Shown here piece after piece: positions 56,101 through 64,000 of a stretch of DNA of 64,000 nt. Below the pieces are notes generated by a model, which worked only from the letters and a program-made list of their open reading frames with translations, was not told where the DNA came from and did no database searches. This stretch comes from Apostichopus japonicus (taxonomy: Eukaryota > Echinodermata > Holothuroidea > Aspidochirotida > Stichopodidae). Both the position numbers and the translations under genes were made by a program. Location: contig NC_092564.1 in the NCBI RefSeq assembly GCF_037975245.1, positions 12,300,484-12,364,483 on the forward strand, in the 5' to 3' direction. The number at the start of each line of letters is the position of its first letter. Position 1 is the first letter of the stretch.

Positions 56101-58646
56101 TATCAGCATTAAAGTAGTTTGTATATCAAGCAATGAAAGTAAAACAAAGTGTGTTAGGAAGAGAGAACAGTATCATTCTAAATTCAGCATAAATGTTCTA
56201 AATAGTTCTGTTAAAGCTGAAATGTTTACAAAGGACCTTCGTAACCATGCCACACGAAGAGGACGATTTTCTGTCATAGTTTCCTCCGCCTCTGATTATA
56301 GGTATCAAAAGACAATATGAGGATGAAATAGATGAGGAACATTAAGACTTCGGCTGGAGCTTTCCCTCTTCCTGTAAGCCAGAAAATTATTTAAAATCTA
56401 CAGTTTTATATCAATGACTTTGCGTCAGTCATTTGATCGCGCGGACGTAAAATGATGGTCCTCATAATGATCATACAGAGGTTTCGATAGTCAGGTTGGG
56501 CCCTAGGGACAATTATGTCACCCTTACCCCTCCCCCTTCACTCCCCCTTTGCCCTTGCACTCTCAATTGTTTTCAGTAAGTAAATTATGAAAATGATATA
56601 AAGTTCTTTTACTTCCCGGGGGCGGAGCGGTAAAACCACTGCCTTTTCGTGAGGCCTTTGACCATTCAATCGATTTCACTGTAGACTTCGGAGAGGAAGT
56701 GAAAAACTTGATTAAGGTGTGAAAGCTTCACGTTTTTCAATCTATATGGCGTTGTGCGATTGGAGACAAACTTGCTACCCTCATTATATATCAGACGCAA
56801 ATAAAAGGACGTCATAATGACATAATGGTGACATTTTAGGGACTCCATGTCGACATTACTGGAGGAATAAAAGAGACATTATCTGGTTTTAGCTTACCTC
56901 ATATTGCGTCAGAGGTTGATAAGTCTCGTTTAATTTCTCAACAATCGCGTTTAGTTGCTGGATTGAGAATGTTTCACAAGGTACACCAACCACGGGAGAT
57001 GTTTCTTCTGATCCGAGATTACAAACTGTTTCGACGATATCTTCATAACTTGTTGAATTCAGTCCATCAGTCGAACTATTGCAAGTTACATTCAAATCCT
57101 GTGCATAGTATATCAGTATCAACGCGGCTTGTCCCAGTTGTTCGATGTCTCGCACAACTGGTTCATTCTGATTGGTACCGTTGACTCCTAAGGTAGAAAC
57201 CAACTTCTCGGTAGTTAAGCACTGTCAAATGAAAATGAAAAACCAAATATGCTAGAAAATATCAAATAAAGGACACTTGTGCTGGAAGGTCAAAACTTGT
57301 TTACTCCGTCACCTTCATCTGTTCATGTCGGTCTTCCTCACTGAGACATATCATGGGGAGGGGAGGGGGAGGGGGAAGGGGGAGGGGACCAACACCGGGA
57401 ATTCCCCTTCTGAAGATCCGACATGGTCTATAGTAAAACTCTTACGGGCTTACAGAACCAGGTTCAAGGGCATAGGAACCGGGGGGCTGGGGGCGCCAGC
57501 CCTCCAGTGAAAAATATGGAGGGGCGGAAGTATCATTCCGCCCCCCCCCCCCCCGCTTCGCAAGTCAGAAAACCCCTTTTTCCAAATGAGAAAAAAATCT
57601 CATTTGGAGCACCAAATTGCATCTAAGGCCAGGTGAAAATGCAAAATTATTTACAAAATGGAGTGGGTGTTGAAGTGTGCTATATTGCACCAAATTGCAT
57701 CTGAGGCCACCTGGAAATGCAAACAAATTCCAAAGGGGAGGGGGACACCCCCTCCCCTTTGGTCACACGGTCGAAATATTGACATAAATTATATGAAATA
57801 TCTGGATGAAAAAGTAGAATTGCAACGATTCCAAGGTATGTTAAGAGACAGTCGAAATATCGTATATTGTGGAAGTTGCACACAGGCGAAATGATGGTAT
57901 ATTTTGTCCATATACCGAGGAACAAGTTCAAATGTCGACGAAAGAATTTTTTAGAAATAATAGTATTTAACAAACAAAAAAACTGCGGGATTTATATCGT
58001 AAAACAGTTTAACAAATTTGAAATACAAATCACAAATCGATGCCCAATTCAGTGACTTTTCATGCTCCTATATATAGCATATGGATATACCGTTGGCTAC
58101 TGTATTTTCTACCGCTAATTGGCTAGGTGCGGTGATACATACAGTCAAGACTAGTAGCATCCGGGTTCCTGACAAGATTGATGGTCAATCCATTTCTTCA
58201 AATGTCTAGGAATTTATGTTTCTTCATTTATGTTTACATTTCTTCTTTTAACTTTCCGAAACGTTGTTTTTCAGTTTATTCTCTCCTTCTTGACCTGTAG
58301 GGATGAGAGCTTGGGGAGGGGAGGCTCCGGGAGGAGGGGTAAGGGGGGGGGTGAGGTTGGCGGGTGTAGATTCCTAATGATACATAAAACATACCTCATA
58401 ACATGTGCTGGCACCGACAATATCTTGACAGGCCATTCGATCCATAAAGACGTCTATCATAAGTTGAATTTGTCCCATGTTGATGAAAGATCCAAATATA
58501 TCTTCATCCAAAGCGTGTAGGTAATCCGTAGCCTCCTGGAATGGGTCAGTCGCGGACCCCATCACCACCATTTCAGATGCTCCCATTTTCGGAAAGAAAG
58601 CCCCAAGAAATCCTAAAAGAATTACTAAGAAATATCTAGTCCTCAT
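43982..58646 (-). CDS. Gene 2: LIV-1-type ZIP zinc transporter, ZIP4/ZIP12-like, 13 coding exons
   Basis: Join on the minus strand of 58646-58395, 57221-56898, 55318-55111, 54552-54134, 53791-53629, 51712-51543, 50330-50121, 49557-49513, 48404-48335, 47174-47022, 46274-46087, 44541-44422 and 44131-43982, about 823 residues. All junction phases agree except that exon 12's acceptor is uncertain. It would move zinc (possibly also iron or manganese) into the cytosol, probably across the plasma membrane. Signal peptide about 1-24. The cysteine-rich ectodomain (25-455) has three exons opening C-x-[ST]-[AT]-[ED]-x-L; a PAL-like CPSLIQQL is at 429-436. TM1 457-480, TM2 488-512 (HLLPE), TM3 534-559, TM4 627-651 (H636, N637, D640), TM5 about 653-671 with H665 E666 H669 E670, TM6 690-710, TM7 716-734, TM8 793-815. 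Longer than human ZIP4/ZIP12 because of a Thr-rich ectodomain repeat and an insertion before TM8. ZIP4 versus ZIP12 orthology cannot be decided by eye. Confidence 0.92.
44422..44541 (-). CDS. ZIP exon 12: extra segment before TM8 (5' boundary uncertain)
   Basis: Donor GAA|GTATGT at 44421 is good and joins exon 13 in phase 0. The reading DELMFHGETVLSQ to AMRLTE is open. For phase 0 with exon 11 the acceptor would be AAG|ACT at 44541, behind a run of 16 A instead of pyrimidines. Another choice starts at 44531 (GAG|AT) using a cryptic donor in exon 11. The segment replaces the usual short LPE[LM]xH linker and has an N-glycosylation-type NVT. Confidence 0.6.
44542..46086 (-). other. ZIP intron 11
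   Basis: Contains C-rich low-complexity blocks (about 45540-45600 and 45717-45765 on the plus strand), a G-run near 45069 and one TGACGTCA (45245). No exon encoding the expected LPEL motif was found in it. Confidence 0.6.
46087..46274 (-). CDS. ZIP exon 11: end of TM5, TM6 and TM7
   Basis: Acceptor TTTAAG|GC completes Gly672 of HELG, then DFAVFIRNGMDKK. TM6 and TM7 follow, ending FLYISFIDL. Donor TTA|GTAAGT is strong. GDFAV followed by a basic loop and FLYxSxxDL is typical of LIV-1 ZIPs. Confidence 0.92.
46275..47021 (-). other. ZIP intron 10 with SINE copy B
   Basis: Phase-1 intron holding a full-length SINE (46435-46678) inserted antisense to the gene and a T/G homopolymer stretch near 46790-46812. 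Confidence 0.75.
46435..46678 (+). mobile_element. tRNA-derived SINE, full-length copy B
   Basis: Same element as copy A in opposite orientation: tRNA-like head at 46435-46501 with paired GGAGTG/CACTCC ends, A- and B-boxes, an unrelated body, the GCGAGTTCCTGCTTGC tail motif and a (TACA)n end. With copy A and the fragment at 60597 it defines a family. Confidence 0.9.
47022..47174 (-). CDS. ZIP exon 10: TM4 and TM5 metal-transport core
   Basis: Acceptor GTTTTCAG|GT, donor TTGG|GTGAGC. TM4 carries GDSIHNFMDGLAIG and TM5 carries CHEVPHELG. These hold the two-metal site residues H636, N637, D640, H665, E666 and H669. All consensus LIV-1 positions are intact, so the protein should be transport-competent. 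Confidence 0.96.
47175..48334 (-). other. ZIP intron 9
   Basis: Phase-1 intron. Apart from a G-run at about 47590, a (CA)n stretch at 47880-47899 and AT-rich filler, I see nothing in it. Confidence 0.7.
48335..48404 (-). CDS. ZIP exon 9: cytosolic loop with CxxC
   Basis: Acceptor TCTCAACAG|AGT, donor CAAG|GTAACT. Encodes SKIMDQLLMEPEETNESS then CSFCQ. This is the C-terminal part of the TM3-TM4 cytosolic loop; it has a C-x2-C pair and no histidine. Confidence 0.85.
48405..49512 (-). other. ZIP intron 8
   Basis: Contains a C-run near 48556 and a 33-base near-duplication at about 48630-48700 (GAGGAAAAGTACAAATTTCA twice with variants). No exon seen. Confidence 0.7.
49513..49557 (-). CDS. ZIP exon 8: 45-base loop exon
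   Basis: Acceptor TTATACAG|GAC, donor CAG|GTCAGT, phase 0 at both ends. Encodes DNAVNTSQNNQNDNQ, an Asn/Gln-rich piece of the TM3-TM4 loop. Because 45 bases is a multiple of three, it could be skipped without a frameshift. Confidence 0.75.
49558..50120 (-). other. ZIP intron 7
   Basis: Contains a C-rich stretch at about 49780-49845 (plus strand) and otherwise unremarkable AT-rich DNA. Confidence 0.7.
50121..50330 (-). CDS. ZIP exon 7: TM2-TM3 loop, TM3 and start of cytosolic loop
   Basis: Acceptor ATCATTTCAG|TCT, donor TAT|GTAAGT. Encodes SLGLYSHARS, a loop, then TM3 GSFVYKLLATILTIYCC and ILVEKILKMM. The [LI]xEK after TM3 is typical of the family. The loop that follows is basic, without the histidine clusters usual in LIV-1 ZIPs. 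Confidence 0.9.
50331..51542 (-). other. ZIP intron 6
   Basis: AT-rich with a short GCGCGCGCG run near 50733. No exon or element recognised. Confidence 0.7.
51543..51712 (-). CDS. ZIP exon 6: TM1 and TM2
   Basis: Acceptor ATCCATAG|TT completes Val456, then YLWGTLAVLIISLCS (TM1). TM2 includes LMHFLIALAISTLSG and ends DAFFHLLPE. Donor GAG|GTAGGT. The GDAxxHLLPE motif is a hallmark of TM2 in this family. Confidence 0.94.
51713..53628 (-). other. ZIP intron 5 with a hAT-like MITE
   Basis: Phase-1 intron containing the complete MITE at 52314-52667, C-rich tracts around 53100-53160 and 53440-53510 (plus strand), and one TGACGTCA (51883). Confidence 0.75.
52314..52667 (+). mobile_element. 354 bp hAT-like MITE, copy 1
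   Basis: Begins CAGTGGCGTAGGAA and ends CCTACGCCCTTG with inverted similarity. It is flanked by a perfect 8-base duplication AGTACATA (52306-52313, 52668-52675), as expected for hAT insertion. Internal sequence is near-identical to the copies at 57465 and 61513, including two CAGATGCAATTTGGTGC-like blocks and a poly-G stretch. Confidence 0.92.
53629..53791 (-). CDS. ZIP exon 5: PAL-like domain before TM1
   Basis: Acceptor GGTATTAG|TGT, donor GATG|GTAAGT. Encodes CYSADELFGIFGVDP, then CPSLIQQLSSEAC and ELSD. The region matches the PAL-motif-containing domain that dimerises LIV-1 ectodomains, with Ser in place of the central Ala. Flanking cysteines (C402, C429, C441) are in the usual places. 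Confidence 0.92.
53792..54133 (-). other. ZIP intron 4
   Basis: 342-base intron between two phase-0 boundaries; nothing notable. Confidence 0.8.
54134..54552 (-). CDS. ZIP exon 4: Thr/Asn-rich, glycosylated ectodomain linker with RRKR
   Basis: Acceptor TTGTTGTAG|AT completes Asp262; donor GAG|GTAAGA. After FMKLMKDIGLEEK comes a long Thr-rich region with more than ten N-x-[ST] sites, partly built from a 9-base coding repeat (Thr-Met-Thr / Asn-Thr-Thr), then a basic segment ending HRRKRD (RRKR 386-389), then FAGNE. The furin-type site lies just before the PAL-like domain, where ectodomain cleavage is known for some LIV-1 ZIPs. Confidence 0.88.
54347..54414 (-). repeat. Coding 9-base minisatellite inside ZIP exon 4
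   Basis: On the plus strand GGTTGTCAT and GGTTGTATT units repeat about seven times. They encode Thr-Met-Thr and Asn-Thr-Thr triplets on the minus strand. The unit is a multiple of three, so length changes would keep the frame. Confidence 0.85.
54553..55110 (-). other. ZIP intron 3
   Basis: Phase-1 intron; contains a poly-G run near 54950 and a TGACGTCA at 55069, close to the exon 3 donor. No other feature. Confidence 0.7.
55111..55318 (-). CDS. ZIP exon 3: ectodomain, helix-rich part
   Basis: Acceptor CGTCTTAAAG|TGC, donor GAAG|GTAAGT. Begins CFTAESLFEDAGIPT and continues to FVTYGTIDGVMMME. The C-x-T-x-E-x-L opening is shared with exons 2 and 5. Contains HCIGES, with a second cysteine likely in a disulfide. 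Confidence 0.88.
55319..56897 (-). other. ZIP intron 2
   Basis: Mostly unremarkable AT-rich DNA with a T-run near 56058. No element boundaries seen and no supported exon. Confidence 0.65.
56898..57221 (-). CDS. ZIP exon 2: glycosylated ectodomain
   Basis: Acceptor CATTTGACAG|TGC, donor GAG|GTAAGC, phase 0 at both ends, 108 codons. Begins CLTTEKLVSTLGVNG and ends YQPLTQYE. Has N-x-[ST] sites at NGT, NVT, NSS, NST and NET, and cysteines that could pair with those of exon 1. Corresponds to the helix-rich half of a ZIP4/12-type ectodomain. Confidence 0.87.
57222..58394 (-). other. ZIP intron 1 with a truncated hAT-like MITE
   Basis: Phase-0 intron. Contains G-rich tracts at about 57355-57388 and 58311-58356 (plus strand) and MITE copy 2. 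Confidence 0.75.
57465..57762 (-). mobile_element. hAT-like MITE, copy 2, truncated
   Basis: Inverse orientation to copies 1 and 3. It begins CAAGGGCATAGGAACCGG and matches them through the two repeated internal blocks, but breaks off after CCCCTCCCCTTTGG at about 57762. It lacks the last 70 or so bases and one terminus. No target duplication can be shown. Confidence 0.88.
58395..58646 (-). CDS. ZIP exon 1: signal peptide and N-terminal ectodomain
   Basis: I chose the ATG at 58646 (MRTRYFLVILLGFLG) because it gives a clean signal peptide. An in-frame ATG 57 bases upstream (58703) would add a Lys/Cys-rich lead that spoils it. Ends with DIVGASTCYE; donor GAG|GTATGT. Encodes 84 residues including helical segments typical of the ZIP4/12 helix-rich domain. 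Promoter and 5' UTR not identified. Confidence 0.85.
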
Positions 58647-60596
58647 CTTCGGACCTATTTTTTGTTTTCTATTCTTTTTTTGATCACAACAACACTGCAC
58701 CAAAGGGAATCAGAGCAAATATATAGCTGATCAAGTTTAATGCTGTACGTATAAGCAGCTATATGCAGTCAAGTAAACGGCAAACTAAGTTTGTATGTCG
58801 ATATAGTGCACCACAATGTTGATAGGGAAGTGTGCTGTGGAACGCTGGCTATATCATCGGCGGATATTCTAATTACGAGAAGTTTAGTCACCGAAATAAC
58901 CGCATGGTGTTTACCCTCTTCGTGTCAAGTGACAAGATATTCAAAAGGAAGGTTCCATCAACGTAAAGATTATTAAAGAAAATATGACATAGACCTAATG
59001 ATTATTCATTATGTCACATCATAACTCTTCCGTTACATGCCAGCATTTCATGGCAGTCGTATTTAATTTCCGATGATGTCTATACTTAAAACCAAATGTC
59101 AATGCAATGTCTTTTAGAGAAGAAGAAAGGAACATTCATTGACCTTATTCTTTCTTTCTTGCAGCTTAAATTATCTCCCTTTTTCGGTTAATAGTTGACA
59201 GGGTTGTGGTCCATTTAGTTCACAGAAACTCTTTTATATACCGTGCTGCTTTATACATTCAATCCGAGCACTATAGAATATTTGTTGTAGTCTGTTTTTT
59301 TTATATCGTTTTATGTATTAACATTTGTATATGTAGATGTATATATATTTTATATGATATCCTATCGTTTTACCTTTTTTTATATATTTCCTTTCATCAG
59401 CAGTTATTTGTTTATATATATATAATAGTTATTCGTCCTGTTAATGTATTTTATGACTCATATTTGTAAATTTTATATCTATACTGGAATGAATAAATGA
59501 GGCTGAGATTGCGGACCTGGGAGGAATATAGTTTGATAATTTTGGCAATATTTACGGTTATGCCTTTTTAAATATATCATATATATCAAGTCAAATGATG
59601 AGATAAAAGGAGGGGTGAGGGTGAGGTGAGTGGCTAGGGCAGAAGCACAGTCGTAATGAACTATGTATTTCGATAATGATGTACCAACGCTTCCTCCAAA
59701 TATAGACTAATTTTGGAAGAAATACGAAATCACTCGGCTTAGACATGCTATCTACCGAAACCAATCAACCGCTCCTCCCGTTCCTAAAAATGGTGTACGT
59801 CCTTAACAGTTCTTTATTCCCTTCATTGAAAGATGAATCCGCAAATTTTGCAGGAGGCGCGAGTGGCTATCATTATACAGACTCCGCCTTTTTCGAGCGG
59901 GCTGCTCTGTTTGTAACTTTCGTGTTCCACATGTATCCAACGTGACAAATTTAACGGTACTTGATTCAAGATCAAAACTACACTATGATATGTTTCCCGA
60001 AAGGTAGCGAGGGCGGTATTGATGAACTTAGCATACATAGACTCCGGATGATGTGTGACCTTATTATTTCACTTTGGCTTGGGCTTTGAGTACGTTTCTA
60101 TATGTGCTGTCGTGTTGGGCGAATCTAACCGTAATAATAGTTACCGACTTCGTGATCTGCGTTATAGTCATTAGCGCCCCCCCCCCCCCACACAATTCTG
60201 CAAGGTCGGTAAGAGTGACTCCATGGTTTTCCCTTTCGGAAAACCAAAAAGAAACATCCGACAGGGAATATTAGAGTACAGGTCACTTGTCGCGGTTCAT
60301 TAAATACGTCAAGCGGAAACTTTCAGAAACAGTATTTTCTATGTAGACTGTTAGATATCATCATGATCCTCCCTCTCTGTGCTGAGAAATGTTCAATACT
60401 GAACAGTATAAGTGACCGATCGTATCTTACATTGAAATTTGGTTTTGAACTTCCAAGACTGAAACCAAGCGGCCCCACAAAGGGGAGGGGACCCCTGATC
60501 TTACATCCCTCCCAAGACCACGACAAAAACTCCCATTTTCTTCAGATATAACATGACAACCCGTCCATTAAACGTACATTGTTTTATTTCAGCAAT

Positions 60597-60695
60597 TGTA
60601 TGTATGTATGTATATGTGATCTTCCCGCAAGCAGGAACTCGCGAAAGAAGCCACGGAGGCTTGTAGACTCGCAAGCTGACCGAAGCCAATCTCTC
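60597..60695 (-). mobile_element. SINE tail fragment (copy C)
   Basis: Matches the 3' end of SINE copies A and B on the minus strand: a (TACA)n-type end, the GCGAGTTCCTGCTTGC palindromic tail, and the CGGTCAGCTTGCG block. The tRNA-like head and most of the body are missing, consistent with 5' truncation. Confidence 0.85.
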
Positions 60696-61512
60696 GGCAC
60701 ACATTGTCTTTTCGTTTTGTCTTGTTTGGTTTTTTTGTTCTGAAACAGAACCTTTCTTTGAAGCCCGTGTCCTTCTGTTTCTTCCCTGTTTTGTTGTATT
60801 TATAAAAGTTTGAACAATATTTGTTTTTGACAAATGTTAATTAATATTGCACTAAAGTTGTATTTGGTGCGAAGTAGCTTAGCTCAATAGAACGGCTGAC
60901 GAATCTTGGATGGCGTAAACACGAAACCGATAGAATGTAGCGTATGTATCATAAGTAGGGTCAACATGTTATCCAAGCATTAAATGTAAAAGTTAGGGCG
61001 TTTGCAGGGAAACCGCGTAACAAGACTTTATTAAATGTCAGTGTGTAACTCAGTGTATGTCTTCGAACTATCAAGCGTTTGATGCTGACGTTATGAGCAA
61101 TCTGATTGGCTGAAAACTCCGTAATTGAGAACCTGTTTGGGAAAAAAAAATTCGCAGCCGGGCGTTACAATAGAACAGAGGGTCCCCAAGAGAGGTTCGT
61201 CCGAAATTTTGAGCCAACAGATCACTAACTGCCAGTCATATCTTTTTGCACGAACAATTGAATGAGTACCAACATAGCTTATCTTAGTATGCTTGTTGTA
61301 GTTAATAGATTAAGTGCCCACATATCAATTCCAGATCCATTACGGTGCTTGTTCTCTTGTTATAACATTTTCACTTTGGTCAGCTGCAGTTTAGATGAAG
61401 GGAGAAAGAGTCAGATTCAATTAGTATTAGTTATACCCAGGAAGTTCCACTGATAATTACAAAAACATGATATCAGGATGTAGTGAGGGACACTTACTTG
61501 GGAATAAGAGAC

Positions 61513-61880
61513 CAGTGGCGTAGGAAGGTACTTTTGAGTGGGGTGGCTGAAGACTGATGGCCGGCCTGGGGGAGGGGTCTAAGGGGAGGGGGTGTCCCCC
61601 TCCCCTTTGGATTTTTTTTGCATTTCCAGGTGGCCTCAGATGCAATTTGGTGCAATATAGCACACTTCAACCCACCCACTCCCATTTTGTATATAATTTT
61701 GCATTTTCACCTGGCCTTAGATGCAATTTGGTGCTCCAAATGAGATTTTTTTCTCATTTGGAAATGAAAAAGGGGTTTTCTGACTTGCGAAGCGGGGGGG
61801 GCGGAATGATACTTCCGCCCCTCCACATTTTTCACCGGGGGGCTGGCGCCCCCCCAGCCCCCCCGGTTCCTACGCCCTTG
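61513..61880 (+). mobile_element. 368 bp hAT-like MITE, copy 3, complete
   Basis: Ends CAGTGGCGTAGGAAGGT and CGGTTCCTACGCCCTTG are imperfect inverted repeats. A perfect 8-base duplication TAAGAGAC flanks it (61505-61512 and 61881-61888). Very similar to copy 1. No coding capacity; the reading frames over it are by-products of its GC-rich sequence. Confidence 0.94.
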
Positions 61881-62249
61881 TAAGAGACCGTTGGGATATT
61901 CCCACAACCTGTTATAAGGGAGTGAAGATTTCACTGTCAAATTTACCGGCAACCTTCTCTTGTAACTCCCCTTCCCCTGCAAGCTCTCCCCCGTACCCCC
62001 CCCCCCCCCCCCCCCGCCTTCGTTACTTATCTATAATGTAGGCCTTATATCAAATGTCTTTGTGTGTAATAATACGGCTGAGGTTAGTTCCAAGGTGTTT
62101 CGACAACACAGCTAGTTGACCTCTAACGTCACTTCCGTTTCAGATTCGCTGATCTTATTGTGGAGTTTTGGGATGTGTTGGGGATAGAGATGAAGATGCT
62201 AGTTACTTTTAGAGCATTTTTAAAACGAAATGCATAAAATCAAGTCAAC

Positions 62250-63580
62250 AAATGATGGAAAACGAAACATTCAGTGTGCGGTACTAACTGTTTGCATCAC
62301 TAAGGTAAGCGAAACCCTCAGATCTAGGCCCTAGGTAAAGATGGTACACGAAACACTCAGTGCGCTGTACCAGGTGTCTGAATCACTGTATCTGTGATGT
62401 GGTGTCGAAACACCCTGCATGGAATTCCAAGTGTTTGAATCACTGTGTCCTGGTAAGTGAAACCCTCAGAATGCAATATCAAGTTTTGTTGTCGAAACAC
62501 CCTGAAACTAGCCTCAACTCGCTGTGTTGTCGAAACACATTGACACTAACCTTACTGAAACCCCTCAGAATGCAACACCAAGTTTTGTTGTCAAAACACC
62601 TTCAAACTAGCCTGAGCAACTAGCTGCGTTGTCGAAACACCTTGACACTAATCTCAGTGAACCCTCAGAATGCAATACCAAGTTTTGTTGTCGAAACACC
62701 TTGAACCTAGCCTGAGCTAGCTCTGTTGTCGAAACACCTTGACACTAACCTCAATTAAACCCTCAGAATGCATTACCAAGTATTGTTGTCCAAACACCTT
62801 GAAACTATCCTCAACTAGCTGTGTTGTCGAAACACCTTGACACTAACCTTGTGAACCTTGTGAAACCCTCAGAATGCAATACCAAGTTTTGTTGTCGAAA
62901 CACCTTGACACTAGCCTCAACTAGCTGTGTTGTCGAAACACCTTGACACTAACCTCAATTAAACCCTCAGAATGCATTACCAAGTATTGTTGTTGGAACA
63001 CCTTGAAACTAGCCTCAACAAGCTGTGTTTTCGAAACACCTTGACACTAACCTCAGTGAAACCCTCAGAATGCAACACCAAGTTTTGTTGTCAAACACCT
63101 TCAAACTAGCCTCAAGTAGCTGTGTTGTCGAAACACCTTGAAAGTTGACACTAATCTCTTTGTTGTCGAAACACCTTGAACCTAGTCTCAACTAGCTGCG
63201 TTATCGAAACACCTTGACCAACTAGCTGCGTTGTCGAAACACCCTGAAACTAGCTGCGTTGTCGAAACACCTTGACACTAATCTCTTTGTTTTCGGAACA
63301 CCCTAAAGCTAGCCTAAACTAGCTGCGTTGTCGAAACACCTTGACACTTATCTCAGTGAAACCCTCAGAATGCAATACCAAGTTTTGTTGTCGAAACACC
63401 TTGAACCTAGCCTGAGCTAGCTCTGTTGTCGAAACACCTTGACACTAACCTCAATTAAACCCTCAGAATGCATTACCAAGTATTGTTGTCGAAACACCTT
63501 GAAACTAGCCTCAACAAGCTGTGTTGTCCAAACACCTTGACACTAACCTCAGTGAAACCCTCAGAATGCAATACAAAGTC
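62250..63580. repeat. Satellite array, about 99-base unit, with higher-order period
   Basis: CCCTCAGAATGCA recurs at 62562, 62662, 62760, 62866, 62963, 63062, 63362, 63460 and 63558, roughly every 97-106 bases, with TTGTCGAAACACCTTGA twice per unit. Each unit is thus two related halves. Degenerate versions start from about 62250. Segment 62640-62830 reappears almost unchanged at 63340-63530, an offset of 700 bases or seven units. Confidence 0.92.
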
Positions 63581-64000
63581 ATCATTCATTCACTTCCCAT
63601 GCTCCATTAATCCCCATGCTTTATTCCTCACCGTGCCCCATTAATCTACCATACGCAATTCATATAACACCATTCACATACCTCCATTCATTCACCTACT
63701 AACCCCACCCACCTTTTGCCATCCACTGATCTACCAAATATACTTCTAACCATTTAGTCAGTCCAACCTTAATTACAACCTTTACTCACTCTATTGCAAT
63801 TCAACACACCTAGCCTTTATTTTAGTCTGACATAAGTTTCTAAAAGAAACATGCTCAACTTTTCTCCCATAGACACCAAATAGGGCTTACCTATTAACCA
63901 AATCAAATGTTATAAAAGTCTATTATATTTCCACTCTATTCTATTGACACTATTGTTTTTCTTTACTTCTTTTCCAGACGCTTTGTGGAGGTTGATCTGA

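Larger units (their letters stand above)
58704..64000. other. Upstream (5') flank of the ZIP gene, no supported gene
   Basis: Contains a SINE tail fragment, a complete hAT-like MITE and a satellite array. The last 23 bases follow a strong acceptor-like CTTCTTTTCCAG (ending 63977), so another gene on the + strand might begin an exon at the window edge. Confidence 0.5.

Noticed and set aside
58647-58703. Upstream in-frame ATG of the ZIP gene at 58703
   Set aside because: Would place a charged, Cys/Lys-rich 19-residue lead before the signal peptide; the downstream ATG gives a normal one.
60876-60935. A-box-like TAGCTTAGCTCAATAG
   Set aside because: No B-box at the right distance and no cloverleaf pairing.
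62330-63580. Regular repeat array that could be mistaken for CRISPR
   Set aside because: Units are about 99 bases, contiguous and diverged with no unique spacers, in a eukaryotic genome; it is a satellite.

Overview
This is eukaryotic, clearly animal DNA: AT-rich, full of long (TA)n tracts, homopolymeric G/C runs, a tRNA-derived SINE, small inverted-repeat transposons and satellite arrays. Short exons are separated by introns of 0.1 to 15 kb. The intron-rich genes, the type of repeats and the neuropeptide-like precursor suggest a marine invertebrate. An echinoderm such as a sea cucumber is my guess, but nothing here proves it.

I can support two genes, facing each other tail to tail. Gene 1 (+ strand, coding 3965-37967, six coding exons spread over 34 kb) was assembled from splice sites and reading-frame phase. 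It encodes a 117-residue secreted precursor with a signal peptide, an RR cleavage site, a four-cysteine core (C-x3-C-x6-C-x2-C) ending in F-G-K-R (an amidation and cleavage signal), and a C-terminal propeptide. It looks like a neuropeptide or peptide-hormone precursor. I cannot place it in a known family, and it is the best candidate here for something undescribed.

Gene 2 (- strand, coding 58646 down to 43982, thirteen coding exons) is a LIV-1-subfamily ZIP zinc transporter most like ZIP4/ZIP12 (SLC39A4/SLC39A12). It has a large cysteine-containing ectodomain, eight membrane segments, and intact HNxxDG and HExPHExGD metal sites. Oddities are a threonine/Asn-glycosylation-rich repeat and a RRKR site in the ectodomain, PSL in place of PAL, a TM3-TM4 loop with no histidine, an extra segment of about 45 residues before TM8, and an ambiguous exon 11/12 junction.

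Layout: 1-3.9 kb is non-genic, with a 335-base (CCTCT)n array. Gene 1 runs from 3.9 to 38.4 kb. Its second intron holds a 4.9 kb terminal-inverted-repeat element with a TA target duplication, subterminal TCAGTCTA arrays and a nested 263-base tandem repeat. 38.4-43.9 kb is intergenic, with a SINE near its end. The ZIP gene runs from 44.0 to 58.7 kb, with hAT-like MITEs and a second SINE in its introns. 58.7-64 kb is upstream sequence with a complete hAT-like MITE, a SINE tail and a satellite of about 99 bases per unit with a 700-base higher-order period. The octamer TGACGTCA occurs at least 13 times across the window, far above chance. There is no sign that the two genes act together.
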